Below are positions 8,618-16,759 of a stretch of DNA of 64,000 bases, piece after piece. The DNA lies in NCBI RefSeq assembly GCF_001499905.1, contig NZ_LQIS01000005.1, positions 91,814 through 155,813 of the forward strand, in the 5' to 3' direction. Position numbers and translations under genes: made by a program. The stretch comes from Mycobacterium sp. GA-1285 (lineage in GTDB: Bacteria; Actinomycetota; Actinomycetes; Mycobacteriales; Mycobacteriaceae). The notes beneath the pieces are model-generated. The model did not search any database, had not been told where the DNA came from, and was given only the letters and a program-made list of their open reading frames with translations. How positions within the stretch are numbered: the stretch's first letter is position 1; every line of letters begins with the position of its first letter.

Positions 8618-9517
8618 TCACCCGTTGGCAGGGCCGCCGCGAATGGTGAAGGTCGTGCTGTCGTCGATCTCGTCGATCGACTCGGCCACGAATTCAGGTG
8701 TGAGTGAGCGGTTCTCGATACCCTTGGTGACACCGATGAACACCCGCGACACCCTGCCCGCGCCCACCGAATAGATGTGAGCGGTGCGATCACAGTTCCG
8801 GTGGGACAGATAGACGACCACGGGCGTCACCAACTCCGGGTCCATCGCCTTGCCTGCCTCGCCCATGATGTCCTCGGTCATCCGGGTCCGAGCGATCGGA
8901 GCGACGGCGTTGACGGCTATGCCGTTTCGCGCACCCTCGATGGCCAGCACATGCATCATCCCGACCAGTCCCATCTTCGCGGCGCCATAGTTGGCCTGCC
9001 CGAAGTTTCCGAACAGTCCGGTGCCGGAGGTCGTTTGAACGATTCTCCCGTAGTTCTGCTCGCGCATGACGGGCCAGGCGGCGCGCGTCACGTTGAAGGC
9101 GCCGGACAGGTGGACGGATATCACCGCGTCCACCTGTTCGGCGGTCATGTTCTTGAACGCCGCGTCGCGCAGAATGCCCGCGTTGTTGACGAGGATGTCC
9201 AGGCGTCCGAAGGCCTCCATCGCCGCAGCGACGATCGCCGCACCACCGTCCTCGGTCGCGACGGAGTCGCCGTTGGCGATCGCCGTGCCGCCCGCTGCGG
9301 TGATCTCGTCGACGACCGCTTGCGCCGCCGATATCGAAGCGCCTTCTCCGTCGACGGCGGTACCGAGATCGTTGACCACGACGCGGGCACCTCGGCGGGC
9401 GAGTTCGAGTGCGTGACAGCGGCCGAGCCCTCCGCCCGCGCCGGTGACGACGGCAACCTGATCATCGAAAGTCAGGGTCGATGAGCGCTGGTGCGAAGAG
9501 TAATGAGCTGACGCCAT
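8618..9517 (-). CDS. Short-chain dehydrogenase (3-hydroxyacyl-CoA dehydrogenase-like SDR)
   Basis: 299 residues. The Rossmann motif T-G-A-G-G-G-L-G lies at about 25-32, N-N-A-G near 106, and the catalytic S...Y-x-x-x-K as S-G-T-G-L-F-G-N-F-G-Q-A-N-Y-G-A-A-K near 160-175. The sequence between strand 1 and N-N-A-G, with V-V-N-D-L-G, resembles the SDR domain of peroxisomal multifunctional enzyme type 2, which oxidises 3-hydroxyacyl-CoAs with NAD. ATG at 9517 is chosen because an upstream extension would be antisense to the divergent ligase gene. It would supply the beta-hydroxy oxidation step of the cluster. Confidence 0.9.
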   Translation of the reverse strand: MASAHYSSHQRSSTLTFDDQVAVVTGAGGGLGRCHALELARRGARVVVNDLGTAVDGEGASISAAQAVVDEITAAGGTAIANGDSVATEDGGAAIVAAAMEAFGRLDILVNNAGILRDAAFKNMTAEQVDAVISVHLSGAFNVTRAAWPVMREQNYGRIVQTTSGTGLFGNFGQANYGAAKMGLVGMMHVLAIEGARNGIAVNAVAPIARTRMTEDIMGEAGKAMDPELVTPVVVYLSHRNCDRTAHIYSVGAGRVSRVFIGVTKGIENRSLTPEFVAESIDEIDDSTTFTIRGGPANG

Positions 9518-9572
9518 GGATGAGAGGTTACATTTACGGGGACGAGAATCTGCATTTGCATCGGAGGACACC

Positions 9573-11132
9573 ATGAGCGCGGCCACCGAGCTGCTGGGCC
9601 ACGCAAAACAACGAGCGGGCCACCTCAGGCCTCGATACCGTGCGGCGGGCATCTGGTCGGACCGGCCACTCGACGTCGTACGTGAGGCCGCCCAGCGGTG
9701 CCCCACACGGCCCGCGCTCATCGATCACGACACCGAAATCACCTACGCAGCACTGGATGAACGGGTCGATCAGGCGTCCTGTGCACTTCGGGACGCCGGT
9801 GTCGGCGCGGCGACGCCCGTCGTGGTCGTGGTCGGAAACGACATCGGCTCGGTCGTTGCCGTACACGCGGCGATCCGCGTCGACGCGGTGGTACTGCTCG
9901 TGCCGCACACCGCAGGCGCGACACAGGTCACCGACATCGTGGCCCGCACTGGGGTTCGGTACGGCGTGGCTCCCGACTGGCCGCCCGCGGCCGAGGCGCC
10001 TTTGCGTGACGCCTGTGCCTGGGTCGACACCTCCCCCGCCTCGGACCCGCCGACACCCTTGCGGCCCACGCGGCCTGCCGACGAGCCGTCCTTCGTCCTC
10101 TACACGTCCGGCACGACCTCTCGGCCTAAGGGCGTCATCCATTCGCTGAGCACGCTTGCCAAGGCATCGGCCAACTACATCGCCGCCGCTGGCCTCGGCC
10201 GGGATGACCGCATCTTCCTCATCAGTCCGCTCGGCTCGGTGACCGGTGTGCTGCAGGCGCTGTTCATCGGTCCCATGCTCGCCGTGCCGGTGGTGCTCGA
10301 AGATCGTTGGGATCCCGCCACCACGTGTGATCTTCTGTTGTCCTCCGGCGCAACGTGGTACGGCGGACCGGACCGGCTGCTCGACCGACTGCTCGACGAG
10401 GCGGTCGCCCGGGGGAGCGTCGTACCTTTGCGGGCGGTGTATCTCGGTGGCACGATGCTCGACCGGCGCATCGTGGAACGGGTCGAGGACGACTTCGGGA
10501 TCGTCGTGATGCGGGCGTACGGATCGTCGGAGGTGCCGGTCAGCACGTCGGGTCTACGCGCGGAGAGCAGGGCGGTTCGGCACGCGGATGACGGTGTGGC
10601 GCTGCAGGACGTCGAGGTTCGCGTCGGGTCGGTGGGGGACCCGACCGAGTGTTGCATCAAGGGCCCGCATGCATTCCTGGGTTACACGGACACCGACGAC
10701 GACGTCGGCGCGTTCGACGGTGAGTGGTTTCGAACCGGTGACGTGGCCGAAGTCAACGGTGACCGGGTGCGCGTCGTCGGCCGCATCAAGGACATCGTCA
10801 TCCGCAACGGCATGAAAATTCCGGCGGCCGAGGTCGAGGAGGCGGTGGCACGGATTCCCGGTGTGCGAGAGTGCGCGGCCTACTCCGTCGCCGACCCGAC
10901 CACCGGCGAACGGTTGGCCGTGGCCATGGTGCTCGACGATGGCGTCGAGATGTCGCTTGCCGGCGTGGCGGACGCTCTGGTCGGGGAGGGCCTGCCGAAG
11001 TACAAGCTGCCCGAGGAGTTGGTGTTCTGGGACGAGCCCCTGCCGCTGAACGCCAACGGCAAAGTGCAACGCAACACGCTCGACGCGCGTTCGAAGGGTC
11101 GCCCGCGGGTCCTTGCCGACCGCCTTGCGTAA
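9573..11132 (+). CDS. Class I acyl-CoA ligase (AMP-forming)
   Basis: 519 residues. The P-loop Y-T-S-G-T-T-S-R-P-K-G is near residue 175, R-A-Y-G-S-S-E near 315, W-F-R-T-G-D near 387, the hinge G-R-I-K-D-I-V-I-R-N-G-M-K near 405 and the catalytic Lys in N-A-N-G-K-V-Q-R near 500. ATG at 9573 has GGAGGA seven bases upstream; an earlier ATG at 9516 would overlap the divergent SDR start and lacks a site. It is a second ligase, distinct from that at 1.3-2.8 kb, so the cluster may activate two acids or an acid at two stages. Confidence 0.9.
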   Translation: MSAATELLGHAKQRAGHLRPRYRAAGIWSDRPLDVVREAAQRCPTRPALIDHDTEITYAALDERVDQASCALRDAGVGAATPVVVVVGNDIGSVVAVHAAIRVDAVVLLVPHTAGATQVTDIVARTGVRYGVAPDWPPAAEAPLRDACAWVDTSPASDPPTPLRPTRPADEPSFVLYTSGTTSRPKGVIHSLSTLAKASANYIAAAGLGRDDRIFLISPLGSVTGVLQALFIGPMLAVPVVLEDRWDPATTCDLLLSSGATWYGGPDRLLDRLLDEAVARGSVVPLRAVYLGGTMLDRRIVERVEDDFGIVVMRAYGSSEVPVSTSGLRAESRAVRHADDGVALQDVEVRVGSVGDPTECCIKGPHAFLGYTDTDDDVGAFDGEWFRTGDVAEVNGDRVRVVGRIKDIVIRNGMKIPAAEVEEAVARIPGVRECAAYSVADPTTGERLAVAMVLDDGVEMSLAGVADALVGEGLPKYKLPEELVFWDEPLPLNANGKVQRNTLDARSKGRPRVLADRLA

Positions 11133-11138
11133 CACGTT

Positions 11139-11201
11139 CCGCGAAATTGCGTTCCAGCAGACATTTACTCGAACTTTTCCTGCCGGAATGCAATTTCGCG
11201 G
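11139..11201. terminator. 17-bp inverted repeat between convergent genes, likely bidirectional terminator
   Basis: CCGCGAAATTGCGTTCC (11139-11155) is matched by its near reverse complement at 11185-11201 with one mismatch in 17, separated by 29 bp. It fills the space between the stop of the ligase gene and the stop of the convergent DUF35 gene, the expected place for a two-way terminator. There is no clear U-tract, and the AT-rich core is unlike a usual GC hairpin, so a protein-binding or mobile-repeat origin is possible. Confidence 0.55.
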
Positions 11202-11205
11202 AGGA

Positions 11206-11610
11206 TCAGGGTCGGAAAATCGGTACGACGAATCCGTCGTCGGCCTCGCGGAAGTCGAGCTCGAGTTCCATTCCGGCACGGAGGCTTTCGACAGGGCAGT
11301 CGACGAGCTCCGTCATCAGCCGGGGGCCTTCCGCAAGGTCGACCATGGCGACGATGTAGGGCAGCCGCGTGTCGAAAGGCGCGGCGTTCTGGTGGACCAC
11401 GCTCCAGGTGTAGAGGCGTGAGCGTCCGCTGGCCGGGACCAGAATCACATCCTCGCTCCAGCAGTGCGGGCAGAACGGGCGGACGTACAGGGAGCTTCGA
11501 CCGCAGGAGCCGCATCCGTTGAGCATCAGCCTGCCGTCCTGAACCGCCGCCCACCAAGCCTCGCTGTCGCTGTCGATGGTCGGTCGGTCAGGGCCGCTGG
11601 GCGACTGCAT
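11206..11610 (-). CDS. Zn-ribbon OB-fold protein (DUF35), thiolase partner
   Basis: 134 residues. The N-terminal helix with W-W-A-A-V-Q-D-G-R-L is followed by a zinc ribbon C-G-S-C...C-P-H-C (about 44-62) and an OB-fold with Y-T-W-S-V-V and V-D-L-A-E-G-P-R. DUF35 proteins partner thiolase-like enzymes; in steroid side-chain degradation they form aldolase complexes with Ltp2-type proteins. The ATG start overlaps the thiolase-like stop (TGATG) and has GGAGG upstream, so both are made from one message. It may supply the acyl-CoA binding half of the complex. Confidence 0.9.
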   Translation of the reverse strand: MQSPSGPDRPTIDSDSEAWWAAVQDGRLMLNGCGSCGRSSLYVRPFCPHCWSEDVILVPASGRSRLYTWSVVHQNAAPFDTRLPYIVAMVDLAEGPRLMTELVDCPVESLRAGMELELDFREADDGFVVPIFRP

Positions 11611-12755
11611 CACTGCCTCCCGAGGATCATCGTCGCGCTGTGGGTGAAGAAGCCGCCCATTGCGTGCACACATGCCAAGCGAGCGCCCTCGACCTGTCGT
11701 TCACCGCACTCGCCGCGCAGTTGCCGAACAGCCTCGACCATCAGGAACATGCCGCGCATACCCGGATGGCAGGACGCCAGCCCGCCGCCGTCGGTGTTGG
11801 TGGGCAGTGCGCCGCCGGGACGAAGCGCACCGGAGCCGATGAACGGACCACCCTCGCCCTTGGCGCAGAACCCGAGATCCTCGACGGTCAGCAGGACGGT
11901 CGAGGTGAACGAGTCGTAGAGCTGGCACACGTCGATGTCGGCCGGGGTCACCGCGGCCTGCGCGAACGCGCGCGGACCCGATTGTGCGGCCGCCGATGTC
12001 GTGAAGTCGGGCCATTGGCTCATGCTCACGTGCGACGCGGCGTCGGCCGCGCCGAGGATCCAGACCGGTTCCTTCGCACAGTCCTTCGCGAATCGCTCGC
12101 CGGCGAGCACGACCGCACCGCCTCCGTCGGTCCGCAAACACACGTGCTTGGACGTGAACGGGTCGGCAAGCATCGGTGCCGAGGCGACATCCGCGGCGGT
12201 GATCCGGCCACGCTCAAAGGCGTTCTCGTTCATCGCAGCCCACTCGTGCGCGGCGACGGCGACCTCGGCCAGTTGTTCCTCGGTCGTGCCGTACTCGATC
12301 ATGTGGCGCCTGGCCGCCATGGCGTACTTGGCGATCAGCGTGGCCCCGTACGGGGCTTCGAACTGCATCGCGCCACCGGTGCCCAGCGCTGCGGCCGACG
12401 CCCGCACCCGGCGCTTGACGTCGGAGCGTGCGGTCGATCCGTAGGTCAGCAGGACGACGTCGATCTCACCCGCCGCGATCGCCGCGGCGGCATGCCCTGC
12501 CATCACCTCCCACGACGATCCGCCGACGTTGGTGGCATCGACCCACGTCGGTCGCAGACCCAGGTACTCGCTCACCTCGACAGGTGGCAACAACGTCCCG
12601 TGCGCGCCGAATCCGTCGATGTCGTCCTTCGTGAGGCCGGCGTCCGCGACCGCGCGTCGCGCGGCCTGCGCCATCAGCGCCATCGCCGTCTTGTCGGGCA
12701 CCCGCCCGCAATCGGACAGGGCGGCGCCGACCACCGCGACCCGGTTCCCGAACAT
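11610..12755 (-). CDS. Thiolase-fold lipid-transfer-type protein (Ltp2/SCP-x-like)
   Basis: 381 residues, thiolase fold. At the nucleophile position the sequence reads N-V-G-G-S-S-W (about residues 76-82), so the usual Cys is replaced by Ser. The downstream loops C-H-P-G-M (about 330) and G-G-F-F-T-H-S-A (near the end) are present. Loss of Cys with a coupled DUF35 gene is the pattern of non-condensing aldolase-type enzymes such as Ltp2, which cleave beta-hydroxyacyl-CoAs by retro-aldol reaction. That activity is inferred, not shown. It starts divergently from the HpcH/HpaI aldolase gene. Confidence 0.87.
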   Translation of the reverse strand: MFGNRVAVVGAALSDCGRVPDKTAMALMAQAARRAVADAGLTKDDIDGFGAHGTLLPPVEVSEYLGLRPTWVDATNVGGSSWEVMAGHAAAAIAAGEIDVVLLTYGSTARSDVKRRVRASAAALGTGGAMQFEAPYGATLIAKYAMAARRHMIEYGTTEEQLAEVAVAAHEWAAMNENAFERGRITAADVASAPMLADPFTSKHVCLRTDGGGAVVLAGERFAKDCAKEPVWILGAADAASHVSMSQWPDFTTSAAAQSGPRAFAQAAVTPADIDVCQLYDSFTSTVLLTVEDLGFCAKGEGGPFIGSGALRPGGALPTNTDGGGLASCHPGMRGMFLMVEAVRQLRGECGERQVEGARLACVHAMGGFFTHSATMILGRQ

Positions 12756-12764
12756 ACGTAATGG

Positions 12765-12780
12765 TTATCACAGGCGATAA
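12765..12780. promoter_or_regulatory. Palindromic operator candidate TTATC-N6-GATAA
   Basis: TTATC (12765-12769) and GATAA (12776-12780) form a perfect inverted repeat with a 6-bp spacer. It begins 10 bp upstream of the thiolase-like start and lies before the divergent aldolase start, the right place for a repressor controlling both. No regulator gene is adjacent, so the binding protein is unknown. Confidence 0.45.
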
Positions 12781-12832
12781 TGGCATTAACGGCACGGTGG
12801 AATCCGCGTTCTCGCTCGGTTACCGTGGGTGG

Positions 12833-13624
12833 GTGCCCGGAGCGCTGCGCGATGCCCTGAGGGGTGATCGCCTGGTGTTGTGTCTCGCACTGCTGAACGC
12901 CCGCACGCCCGACGTCCCGGCGGTCGCGGCGGCCTGCGGATACGACGCCGTCTACGTCGATCTCGAGCACACCTCGTGCTCGCTCGAAACGGCGGGAATG
13001 CTGTGTGTCGCCGCGCTCGGCGCCGGCATCTCCGGTCTGGTGCGGGTACCGTCGCACGACCCGACCGTAATCGCCCGTGTTCTCGACGCTGGTGCGGTGG
13101 GAGTGATTGTCCCGCACGTGAACTCGGCACAGGAGGCGCGGGCCGTCGTAGACGCCGCTCGATTCCCGCCGGTCGGGCATCGGTCCATCTCCGGACCCAA
13201 CGCGGTGAGCGGTTACGTTCCGTGTCCGGCAAGCGAACTCACGGAGACGCTCGAGCGACACACCGTGGTGGCGGTGATGATCGAAACCCCCGACGCGGTC
13301 GCGGCATCCGACGAGATCGCGGCCGTCGATGGGGTCGACATGGTGTTGCTGGGACCCAGCGACCTGACGGCCGAGATGGGTATCCACGGGCAATATGAGA
13401 ATGAGCATTTCCACCGTGCAGTAGACTCTGTCGCAGCGGCCTGTCGTGCACACGGCGTGGCGCTGGGAGTGGCGGGAATCAAGTCCGTTGACCTGCTGGA
13501 ACGCTTTGCAGGGCTGGGACTGCGATTCATCTCGGCGGGTACCGACGTCGGGATGATGATCGAGGCCGCCACCGCCCGTGCGCACGCTCTGCGTGACCTC
13601 GAGAGGCGCGCGGCGAGCCGATAA
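12833..13624 (+). CDS. HpcH/HpaI-family aldolase
   Basis: 263 residues from GTG at 12833; an ATG at 12761 would add 24 unlikely residues and cover the operator. TIM-barrel aldolase of the HpcH/HpaI/citrate lyase beta group: metal and substrate motifs Y-V-D-L-E-H-T near residue 43, the loop V-G-H-R-S-I-S-G near 120, M-I-E-T-P-D-A near 149 and L-G-P-S-D-L near 175. Family members cleave or form 4-hydroxy-2-oxo acids, releasing pyruvate or an aldehyde. It lies 32 bp before the dioxygenase gene and probably starts a four-gene plus-strand operon. Confidence 0.85.
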   Translation: MPGALRDALRGDRLVLCLALLNARTPDVPAVAAACGYDAVYVDLEHTSCSLETAGMLCVAALGAGISGLVRVPSHDPTVIARVLDAGAVGVIVPHVNSAQEARAVVDAARFPPVGHRSISGPNAVSGYVPCPASELTETLERHTVVAVMIETPDAVAASDEIAAVDGVDMVLLGPSDLTAEMGIHGQYENEHFHRAVDSVAAACRAHGVALGVAGIKSVDLLERFAGLGLRFISAGTDVGMMIEAATARAHALRDLERRAASR

Positions 13625-13656
13625 CCGAGAGCCTCGTCACGGCAACAGGAGGACGG

Positions 13657-14772
13657 ATGCCCACCGCGATCTACACCGAGCAAGTCACCGACCCGATGGC
13701 ATGGACAGGTGCCGACTTCACCAGCAAGGAGGACTTCGCCTTCGACCTGTCGTCGCGCAATGTGGCGGCGCTGGAATCCGTTCTGGCCAAGACCAGCCAC
13801 AAGGACCGCGACGAGATCACGCCCGAGGACGCCCGGCATCCCGATCTCGACGAGGATCTCGCGCGGCTGTATCGGGAGCTGATGTTCGGCAGGGGTCTGG
13901 CGTGTGTGCGTGGGTTCCCCGTCGAGCAGCATTCGATCGAAGAGCTGGAGCGCATCTACTGGGCGTTCTGCACGCATCTCGGATACCTGGTGTCGAACAA
14001 CTCCTTCGGCCACCGCATGGTGCGCGTGCAGGAGGAGGTGCTGCCCAACGGCGTACAGCCGGCCCGGGGCACCAAGTCCAGGGCCGAACTCGCGATGCAC
14101 AACGACGCGGCAGACATCCTGTCGCTGCTGTGCGTGTATCCCGCGGCGCAGGGTGGCGAAAGCCAGTTCGCCAGCGGCCCTGCGGCGCACAACCGGATCC
14201 TCAGCGAGCGGCCCGACCTGCTTCCCGTGCTCTACCAGGGCTTCCCGCACCACCGGCGCAGCGAGCAACCCGACGACCAACCGGATGTGACCCCTTACGA
14301 CGTGCCGGTCTTCTCCCAGGTCGACGGTCGTATCTGCATCAACTTCACCTACAGCAGCATCCTGCCTGCGATGCACACACTCGGTCGCGAGTTCACCCCC
14401 GAACAGAACGAGGCCATCGAGTTGTTGCGCACCATCCTGGTCGAACAACAGGTCGAGTTCCGCCTCGAGTCCGGTGAGGCGGCCGTCGCCAACAACTTCG
14501 CGATGTGTCACTCGCGCTCCGACTTCGTCAGCAGCACCGATCCGAAGAAGGCGCGCTGCTTCCTGCGGGCGTGGATGGAAGTGCCACGCGAGGATCGCCG
14601 CCTACCGGTCGGGCGCGAGTACTTTCACATGGAGAACAAAGATCTGCGCCTGGGTTATGACCCCGTTCCGGGACGCGACGGCTCGATCGCCCGCAATGAC
14701 TACAAGAACGTCAACGCCGAATTGGCCGACATGTTCAAGGCGGCTCAAGCGAAGCCCAAAATCACACGATGA
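13657..14772 (+). CDS. TauD/TfdA-type Fe(II)/2-oxoglutarate dioxygenase
   Basis: 371 residues; ATG preceded by AGGAGG. The iron-binding H-x-D appears as A-M-H-N-D-A-A-D near residue 148, the distal His in M-C-H-S-R-S-D-F near 286, and the 2-oxoglutarate-binding Arg in A-R-C-F-L-R-A-W near 303. Such enzymes hydroxylate an unactivated carbon while decarboxylating 2-oxoglutarate. The TGA stop overlaps the next start (ATGA), so it is translationally coupled to the 2-hydroxyacid dehydrogenase. In context it may hydroxylate the starting acid or an intermediate before aldol cleavage; the substrate is unknown. Confidence 0.9.
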   Translation: MPTAIYTEQVTDPMAWTGADFTSKEDFAFDLSSRNVAALESVLAKTSHKDRDEITPEDARHPDLDEDLARLYRELMFGRGLACVRGFPVEQHSIEELERIYWAFCTHLGYLVSNNSFGHRMVRVQEEVLPNGVQPARGTKSRAELAMHNDAADILSLLCVYPAAQGGESQFASGPAAHNRILSERPDLLPVLYQGFPHHRRSEQPDDQPDVTPYDVPVFSQVDGRICINFTYSSILPAMHTLGREFTPEQNEAIELLRTILVEQQVEFRLESGEAAVANNFAMCHSRSDFVSSTDPKKARCFLRAWMEVPREDRRLPVGREYFHMENKDLRLGYDPVPGRDGSIARNDYKNVNAELADMFKAAQAKPKITR

Positions 14773-15842
14773 CAACCCGTCCGAGACTGGTCTACGAGAG
14801 ATGGACCGATCCGGTCGCAGGAGACATCCTGGCGGGGGGCGACATCGACCTCGTCGAGCTCGACCTCCAGGGGTCTGACGACAAGGCCTGGGCAGCATTG
14901 GAATCCGCGCACGGATATCAGGTCGCCACCCGGAGCGACATCGCATCCATCGACGACGGTGCGCAGTGGCTGGCGGGGCAGGCACTGGTGGATCGCTGTC
15001 CAGAGCTGCTGGCCGTGTGCTCGGCGGGGGCGGGGTATGACGTGATCGACGTCGAGGCGTGTACCCGCGCGGGAATCGCTGTGTGCAACAACTCCGGTCC
15101 CGGCGCCGAGGCGGTGGCCGAACATGCGCTCGGCCTCATGCTCGACCTGGCCAAGAAGATCACCGCCGCGGACCGGGCGCTGCGCACCGGTCAGCTCGAG
15201 GACCGATTGACGTTGCGGGGCACTCAGTTGTTCGGGAAGACGCTCGGCGTCGTCGGGCTGGGCGCCATCGGTGGACGGCTCGTGGAGTTGTGCGCTCCGT
15301 TCGGGATGGACGTCCTGGTCTTCGACCCCTACGTCGAGGACGCGACCGCCCGCGCCAGGGGCGCGACCCGCGTCGAGCTTGCCGAACTGGTCGAGAGGTC
15401 CGACTTCGTTCAGGTCACGTGCCCGTTGACCGCCGAGACACGAGGATTGTTCGGCCGTAAGGAATTCGCCGCGATGAAGCCGTCGGCGTATTTCATCACC
15501 ACCGCACGCGGCCCTGTGCATGACGAACGAGCCCTGCACGACGCCCTGGTCGGCGGGGCGATCGCCGGTGCGGGGCTCGACGTGTTCCACGAGGAACCGC
15601 CGAGACACGACAACCCGCTGCTGCGGCTCGACAATGTGGTCGCCACTCCGCATGTCGCGGGGATCACCGTCGAGGCGGCTCGCGACATCGCGGTGGCCAC
15701 CGCGACCCAGTGGCAGACGATTCTCGCCGGGCGGATGCCGCCGCGGTTACTCAACCCGGAGGTGTGGCCGCGATACTGCGACAGGTTCGAAGAGATCCTG
15801 GGGATTCGGCCGACCGCCCGTGACACTGCGGCAGTGGAGTGA
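14769..15842 (+). CDS. D-2-hydroxyacid dehydrogenase (NAD-dependent)
   Basis: 357 residues. The NAD-binding motif G-L-G-A-I-G is near residue 161. The catalytic triad is Arg in T-T-A-R-G (near 247), Glu in H-E-E-P-P (near 277) and His in T-P-H-V-A-G (near 297), the order usual in this family. The enzyme would interconvert a 2-oxo acid and a D-2-hydroxy acid. The start overlaps the dioxygenase stop and its stop is one base before the next crotonase ATG, so the genes form a coupled operon. A role with the aldolase product, a 2-oxo acid, would make sense. Confidence 0.9.
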   Translation: MTTRPRLVYERWTDPVAGDILAGGDIDLVELDLQGSDDKAWAALESAHGYQVATRSDIASIDDGAQWLAGQALVDRCPELLAVCSAGAGYDVIDVEACTRAGIAVCNNSGPGAEAVAEHALGLMLDLAKKITAADRALRTGQLEDRLTLRGTQLFGKTLGVVGLGAIGGRLVELCAPFGMDVLVFDPYVEDATARARGATRVELAELVERSDFVQVTCPLTAETRGLFGRKEFAAMKPSAYFITTARGPVHDERALHDALVGGAIAGAGLDVFHEEPPRHDNPLLRLDNVVATPHVAGITVEAARDIAVATATQWQTILAGRMPPRLLNPEVWPRYCDRFEEILGIRPTARDTAAVE

Positions 15843-15843
15843 G

Positions 15844-16668
15844 ATGACCGATTACGACACCATCACGTTCGAGGTTTCCGGTCACACCGCTTGTGTGACG
15901 CTGAACCGGCCCGAGGTGCTCAACGCGATCAACGACGAGATGATCGCGGAACTCGCCGAAGTGTATTCCGAAATCGAACGCTCACAAGCTATTTGGACCG
16001 TCATCATCACCGGTGCCGGCCGGGCGTTGTGCGTGGGGGCCGATGTCAACAAGGCGGCCGACCACGACATGGAGAATGCGGCCGGAATCGACAACCAAGG
16101 CGAACCCATTCTCAGCTCCATGCGGCAATGGGATGCACCGCAGGAGGCCACACCCCCGTGGCTGCAGATGACCAAGCCGATCATCTGTGCGGTCAACGGC
16201 ATCGCGTGTGGTGCGGGTATGGATCTCGTCACGACGGCCGACATCACCATCGCGTCCGAACGTGCGACGCTGATGGACCCGCACGTGAGCATCGGGGTCA
16301 CCTCAGGTCGCGAGGGGGTTCGGCTGGCCCGGATCCTGCCGCTCCCCGTGGCCATGCGGCTGATCCTGATGGGTAAGCACGAACGACTCGACGCGCAGCG
16401 CGCCTACGATCTCGGTGTGTTCACCGAAGTGGTGGCCCACGAGACACTCATGGACCGGGCGTGGGAGGTCGCCGAGATCGTGAATTCCAATGCTCCCCTT
16501 GCGGTTCGGGGTTCGCGGATGGCAGTGCGCAAGGGTTTGACGCTGCCGATCTACGAAGCCGAGCTGCTCGCCGAGAACTACCGCATGAAGGTGGCCCTGA
16601 CCAAGGACGCCATCGAAGGCCCACGCGCCTTCCTCGAGAAGCGCAAGCCCGACTGGCAAGCGCGGTAG
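15844..16668 (+). CDS. Crotonase-family protein (enoyl-CoA hydratase/isomerase-like)
   Basis: 274 residues from ATG one base after the dehydrogenase stop. Oxyanion-hole segments L-C-V-G-A-D-V near residue 62 and I-A-C-G-A-G-M near 120 are intact. As in the crotonases at 2.8-4.4 kb, the catalytic loop is M-D-P-H-V-S-I-G, with His where the usual Glu sits, and it shares their H-E-R-L-D-A-Q-R-A-Y-D-L-G stretch. It is therefore a third member of this atypical set, on the opposite strand. Last gene of the plus-strand operon; convergent with the amidohydrolase. Confidence 0.88.
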   Translation: MTDYDTITFEVSGHTACVTLNRPEVLNAINDEMIAELAEVYSEIERSQAIWTVIITGAGRALCVGADVNKAADHDMENAAGIDNQGEPILSSMRQWDAPQEATPPWLQMTKPIICAVNGIACGAGMDLVTTADITIASERATLMDPHVSIGVTSGREGVRLARILPLPVAMRLILMGKHERLDAQRAYDLGVFTEVVAHETLMDRAWEVAEIVNSNAPLAVRGSRMAVRKGLTLPIYEAELLAENYRMKVALTKDAIEGPRAFLEKRKPDWQAR

Positions 16669-16759
16669 CCCGTTCCCGGATAGCGCCGACTGTGCGATCT
16701 CATACGGTCGCAGCGGCGTGTCGGGTATGAAACCGCACCGTCGGGCGGAAAGGCGTCCG

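Noticed and set aside
13213..14511. 432-codon antisense frame over aldolase and dioxygenase
   Set aside because: Both sense genes carry catalytic motifs and ribosome sites; antisense product is low-complexity.
16669..16759. Terminator hairpin between convergent crotonase and amidohydrolase genes
   Set aside because: Only an imperfect CGACTGTGCG/CGGTCGCAG-like stem; not convincing.
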